This document shows, in pieces, positions 61,326 to 64,000 of a DNA stretch of 64,000 nucleotides. The notes beneath the pieces were generated by a model. The model was not told the origin of the DNA and made no database searches. It saw only the letters and a program-made list of their open reading frames with translations. Origin of the DNA: an uncultured Acidobacteriaceae bacterium (GTDB lineage: Bacteria > Acidobacteriota > Terriglobia > Terriglobales > Acidobacteriaceae); NCBI GenBank assembly GCA_937879855.1, contig CALFMO010000008.1:186001-250000 (forward strand), written 5' to 3'. The stretch's first letter is position 1. The number at the start of each line of letters is the position of its first letter. Both the position numbers and the translations under genes were made by a program.

Positions 61326-63380
61326 TTAACCTCGCGCAATTGTCACGCGCGAACGCAAAGCGACCTTATTTCTCTTGCCTGGCACTTTGGGCTCTGACGA
61401 TGGCTTTATCCCTTTCACGTCCTCGGTATAGGCACGCAGAATCTCTCCGACGCTCCAGGCTTGAGCGATACAGCCGCATGGCCGGTTTGGGAAGTCGCCT
61501 TCGAAGATCTCCGGAATGTGACCCAGCCCAGCGCTGGAAAGATGGAGTTGTAGGGGCGCCAACCACTCTTCGGCCTGATTGCGAGCCGACTCGCTTTCCT
61601 GGTTCACTCTGATGTAAGCGGTGATGAATGGCCCAAGGAGCCAGGGCCACACAGTGCCCTGGTGGTAAGCTGAATCGCGCTCGCGCGGGCCTCCCGTGTA
61701 GTGACCGCGGTAGTGCGAATTGTCAGGGGCGAGACTGCGTAGACCATATTGAGTAAGCAAGCTCTCGCGCACTATCTCGACTACGGCTTTGGCCCTATCT
61801 GCTGAAAGCATGCTGTAAGCTAGGCTGACCGCGAGAATTTGGTTGGGGCGGATCGATGGGTCAGGTAAATCACCGTCCACTACATCGTAGAGGCAATTTG
61901 CTTTTTCGTTCCAGAATAGCCGATTGAAGGCCCAACTTGCGAGGGTAGCCATGTTTCCGTAGCGCTTTCGGCCAGCTTCATCGCCGAACTTCTGGGCAAG
62001 ATCCTCCATGATGCGGAGCGCGTTGTACCAGAGGGCTTGGATTTCCACCGGCTTGCCTCGCCGCGGAGTCACGACCCAGTCATCAACTTTGGCATCCATC
62101 CACGTGAGTTGCACGCCGGCTTCGCCTGAGGTCAACAGTCCGCTAGGTTCCACCTGAATTCCATGACGTGTTCCACGAATATGCCAGGAAATGATATCGG
62201 CGAAGATGGGGTACAACTCATTTTGAAGAAACTCCACATCGCCCGTATAGGCAAGGTAAGAACGCGCCGCTTCAAAGAACCACAGCACAGCATCGACTGT
62301 GTTGCATTCGGGAAATTCGCCATTATCAGGAAAATGGTTCGGCAACATCCCTTGATCGACATGCTGTGCGAATGTGCGCAAAATGCTGCGTGCAATGTCA
62401 TGTTTGCCGGTTACAAGAGTCAGACCTGGAAGAGCGATCATCGTGTCTCGGCCCCAATCGCTAAACCAGTGGTAGCCTGCGATGATCGTTTTTTGGTTTC
62501 CTCGCGAGACGATGTATTGGTCTGCGGAGGCGGTGAGAGATTCCGCGAATGGATCGTTGATCCGAGACGAGGCTGCAACTTGTTGGCGACGGCTGATTTC
62601 GTTTTGCCGATACTTCCCGACTCGCGAGACTTCACGCACTTCAGTAGATGCTATGACTGAGGCATGCTCCCGAAGACGCAGGTCGAAACGCAAGGAGAAA
62701 GGGTTGAAGAGGTCTTCCGAAAAATCCAGTCCACGCTCGCGCTCGACACCCTACTCAAAGTTTCGGTACCAATAGCCGGTTGTCCTTAATTCAGACGCCT
62801 TGTGGGCAAAGTGCAATTGCGGTAAGCCCAGATAAGGCGTGATGGAGGCTAAACCCGGACGTTCCTCAACATTCGCGTTCAGCGCACCGTTTTCGTGTGT
62901 TGTGTTGTGGTAATCGCGGAATGCGATCAATGGCCGAATTTCGAGGTGCAGTTTCTGCGGGGACTCGGGGTGATTATCCTTTGTGACTTGGTACTGAATG
63001 ACAGTGCTGTTTTCATTGTGGATCATGAAAACTGATTTCTCGATCTCGATGCCTTCGATTTCGTAAGTGAAAACCGGAAAAGGATCCAGGCGGAACTGTT
63101 TGAGATACCGGAAGCCCTGCGGATGCACGACGCCCGGATAGCGATTGGCGGAGAGCTCGAAAGCTTGTCCTCCGATAAAGAACGTTTCCTCCATTTTCGA
63201 AAGCAAAACAAAGCGGCCACCGGGAGGTTTCGTCGCGGCCACTAAAAGTCCGTGATAGCGGCGTGTGTTGAGACCAATGATGGTCGAAGAGGCGAACCCT
63301 CCGAGGCCATTGGTCTCTAGCCATTCGCGTAAGAGAGCAGCTTCCAAGTGCGTGCAAATTTCTCTGCTGAAGTGGATCAT
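61326..63380 (-). pseudogene. Second glycogen debranching enzyme (GH133 type) with an in-frame TAG
   Basis: Read through, this is a full-length (about 685-codon) paralogue of the gene at 7672-9696: EWLETNGLGGFASSTIIGLN at the N-terminus and GYHWFSDWGRDTMIALPGL in the barrel. The sequence WYRNFE is followed by TAG at 62753-62751, exactly where the intact paralogue has WYRNFEYDAERERG, so TAG replaces the Tyr codon. Both sides are in the same frame and no base is gained or lost. The downstream half could be translated from ATG 62693, but it would lack the N domain. Either a single nonsense mutation or a sequencing error. Confidence 0.85.
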
Positions 63381-63425
63381 GAAGAATCGGGGCTTCCCCT
63401 TCCGCCTATTGATATCGCCAGCGCG

Positions 63426-64000
63426 TTAGTCGTGCATATCTGCTACTTGGCAGAACACCTTGATGCTTCCGTTGGACGATGTCAATTTGTTGAATAGCTC
63501 GGCATAATTGTGGAGACCATGTACTGGATCGGTGAGAAGTTTGCCTAACCAGCCGGGATACTCGAGTTCAGCCTGCGACATATCGCGCACACCAAGTTCG
63601 AAATGTTCTCGATTCGCATTCACCGTGCCAACCATCACTTTGTTTCCGAGGACAAATCCCAAATTAATGCGATCGGCAGGAATGGAGATCGCCTTATCTC
63701 CACCGGTAACGCTCGCGAGCACCAGAACGCCGTTTTTAGCGAGAGCCTGCATGCTGTCGAACACGACCGAGGAGTTCCCGGTGGCTTCCAATATGAGATC
63801 AAATGGGCCGTACTTCCGCTCTGCGCCCGAAATCGTTATCTCCTGGGCGGAGAGATACCGCGCACCGAGCGTTTCGATCAGATCGGAATTGAGATACGGC
63901 TTGGCGCTGCGGGCAAAGGTGGTCACATCACACCCCCGCAAGCGCAATACGAGCGATGCCAACAGGCCAATGGTGCCTGCGCCCATGACTGCTGCTTTAC
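63426..64000 (-). CDS. Glucose 1-dehydrogenase-like MDR protein (partial at window end)
   Basis: The gene runs off the right edge; at least 191 residues are visible. Near the edge, KAAVMGAGTIGLLASLVLRL is the Rossmann GxGxxG loop. The later part, DLILEATGNSSVVFDSMQAL, ASVTGGDK, GFVLGNKVMVGTVNANREHFELGVRDM, is the NAD(P)-glucose dehydrogenase C-terminal domain. The N-terminal zinc domain lies outside the window. It oxidises glucose or another aldose to the lactone. It is upstream of the broken debranching gene on the same strand, so the two may be a unit. Confidence 0.85.
   Translation of the reverse strand, partial: KAAVMGAGTIGLLASLVLRLRGCDVTTFARSAKPYLNSDLIETLGARYLSAQEITISGAERKYGPFDLILEATGNSSVVFDSMQALAKNGVLVLASVTGGDKAISIPADRINLGFVLGNKVMVGTVNANREHFELGVRDMSQAELEYPGWLGKLLTDPVHGLHNYAELFNKLTSSNGSIKVFCQVADMHD

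Noticed and set aside
1..64000. CRISPR arrays, rRNA genes, intact insertion sequences
   Set aside because: No regularly spaced repeats, rRNA-like stretches or complete transposase genes were seen on reading both strands.

Overview
The window looks like a chromosomal segment of an Acidobacteriota bacterium (Terriglobia-like). Family content supports this: two duplicated-orphan-permease (ADOP type) ABC permeases, a VWFA-related acidobacterial domain protein, two very large Oar-like TonB-dependent receptors with an N-terminal carboxypeptidase-regulatory domain, two CRTAC1/ASPIC-UnbV proteins, and several small secreted proteins of a type common in that phylum. This assignment rests on family recognition from the sequence alone; no database search was run. 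No rRNA, CRISPR array or intact tRNA was seen.

Layout. 0-0.6 kb: the tail of a VOC protein and a decayed ECF sigma gene. 0.6-6.1 kb: copper/redox envelope genes (a CuA-like cupredoxin, an outer-membrane protein, a small secreted protein, a 40-residue membrane peptide, YceI, a membrane flavin/2Fe-2S reductase). 6.3-9.7 kb: a secreted beta-propeller and glycogen debranching enzyme. 9.9-12.9 kb: a di-heme oxidoreductase and an ECF sigma/anti-sigma pair, all on the minus strand. 13-18.5 kb: DUF2231, phosphoesterase-cupredoxin-sigma, small secreted proteins, a broken TIGR03118-like gene. 18.5-26 kb: TonB receptor, Tat-exported ferritin-like protein with its own TatA/TatB-like pair, vanadium haloperoxidase-like protein, a tRNA-Met remnant. 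26.7-32.6 kb: hydrolase plus two ADOP permeases. 32.9-38.2 kb: VWA protein, two SnoaL-like proteins, quinone-oxidoreductase-like MDR, CRTAC1 protein. 38.3-59.6 kb: a glycan locus with GH29 fucosidase (frameshifted), a six-hairpin glycosidase, GH38 alpha-mannosidase, CRTAC1/TPR pair, DeoR regulator, a decayed RhaT-like permease, TonB receptor, TPR protein, class I mannose-6-phosphate isomerase, sugar-porter MFS and a ROK sugar kinase. 59.6-61.3 kb: gene debris including Ser- and Tyr-recombinase fragments. 61.3-64 kb: a second debranching enzyme gene interrupted by one in-frame TAG, and a glucose-dehydrogenase-like gene running off the end.

Two systems stand out. First, at least twelve copies of an ECF-type promoter (GGAATAA[A/G/T], a 14-15 nt spacer, GTTATC or a variant starting GTT) lie upstream of most transcription units in the first 33 kb, including the 12.3-12.9 kb sigma/anti-sigma operon, and none was found by eye in 33-64 kb. 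They imply an autoregulated ECF regulon of envelope, copper and redox proteins. Second, the 38-60 kb locus can be read as a mannoside-utilisation pathway (uptake through the TonB receptor, GH38 cleavage, MFS import, ROK phosphorylation, isomerisation to fructose-6-phosphate), with a shared AT-rich operator-like element near the DeoR, GH38 and TonB genes. The region also carries many broken genes, so true pseudogenisation and assembly or sequencing error need to be separated.
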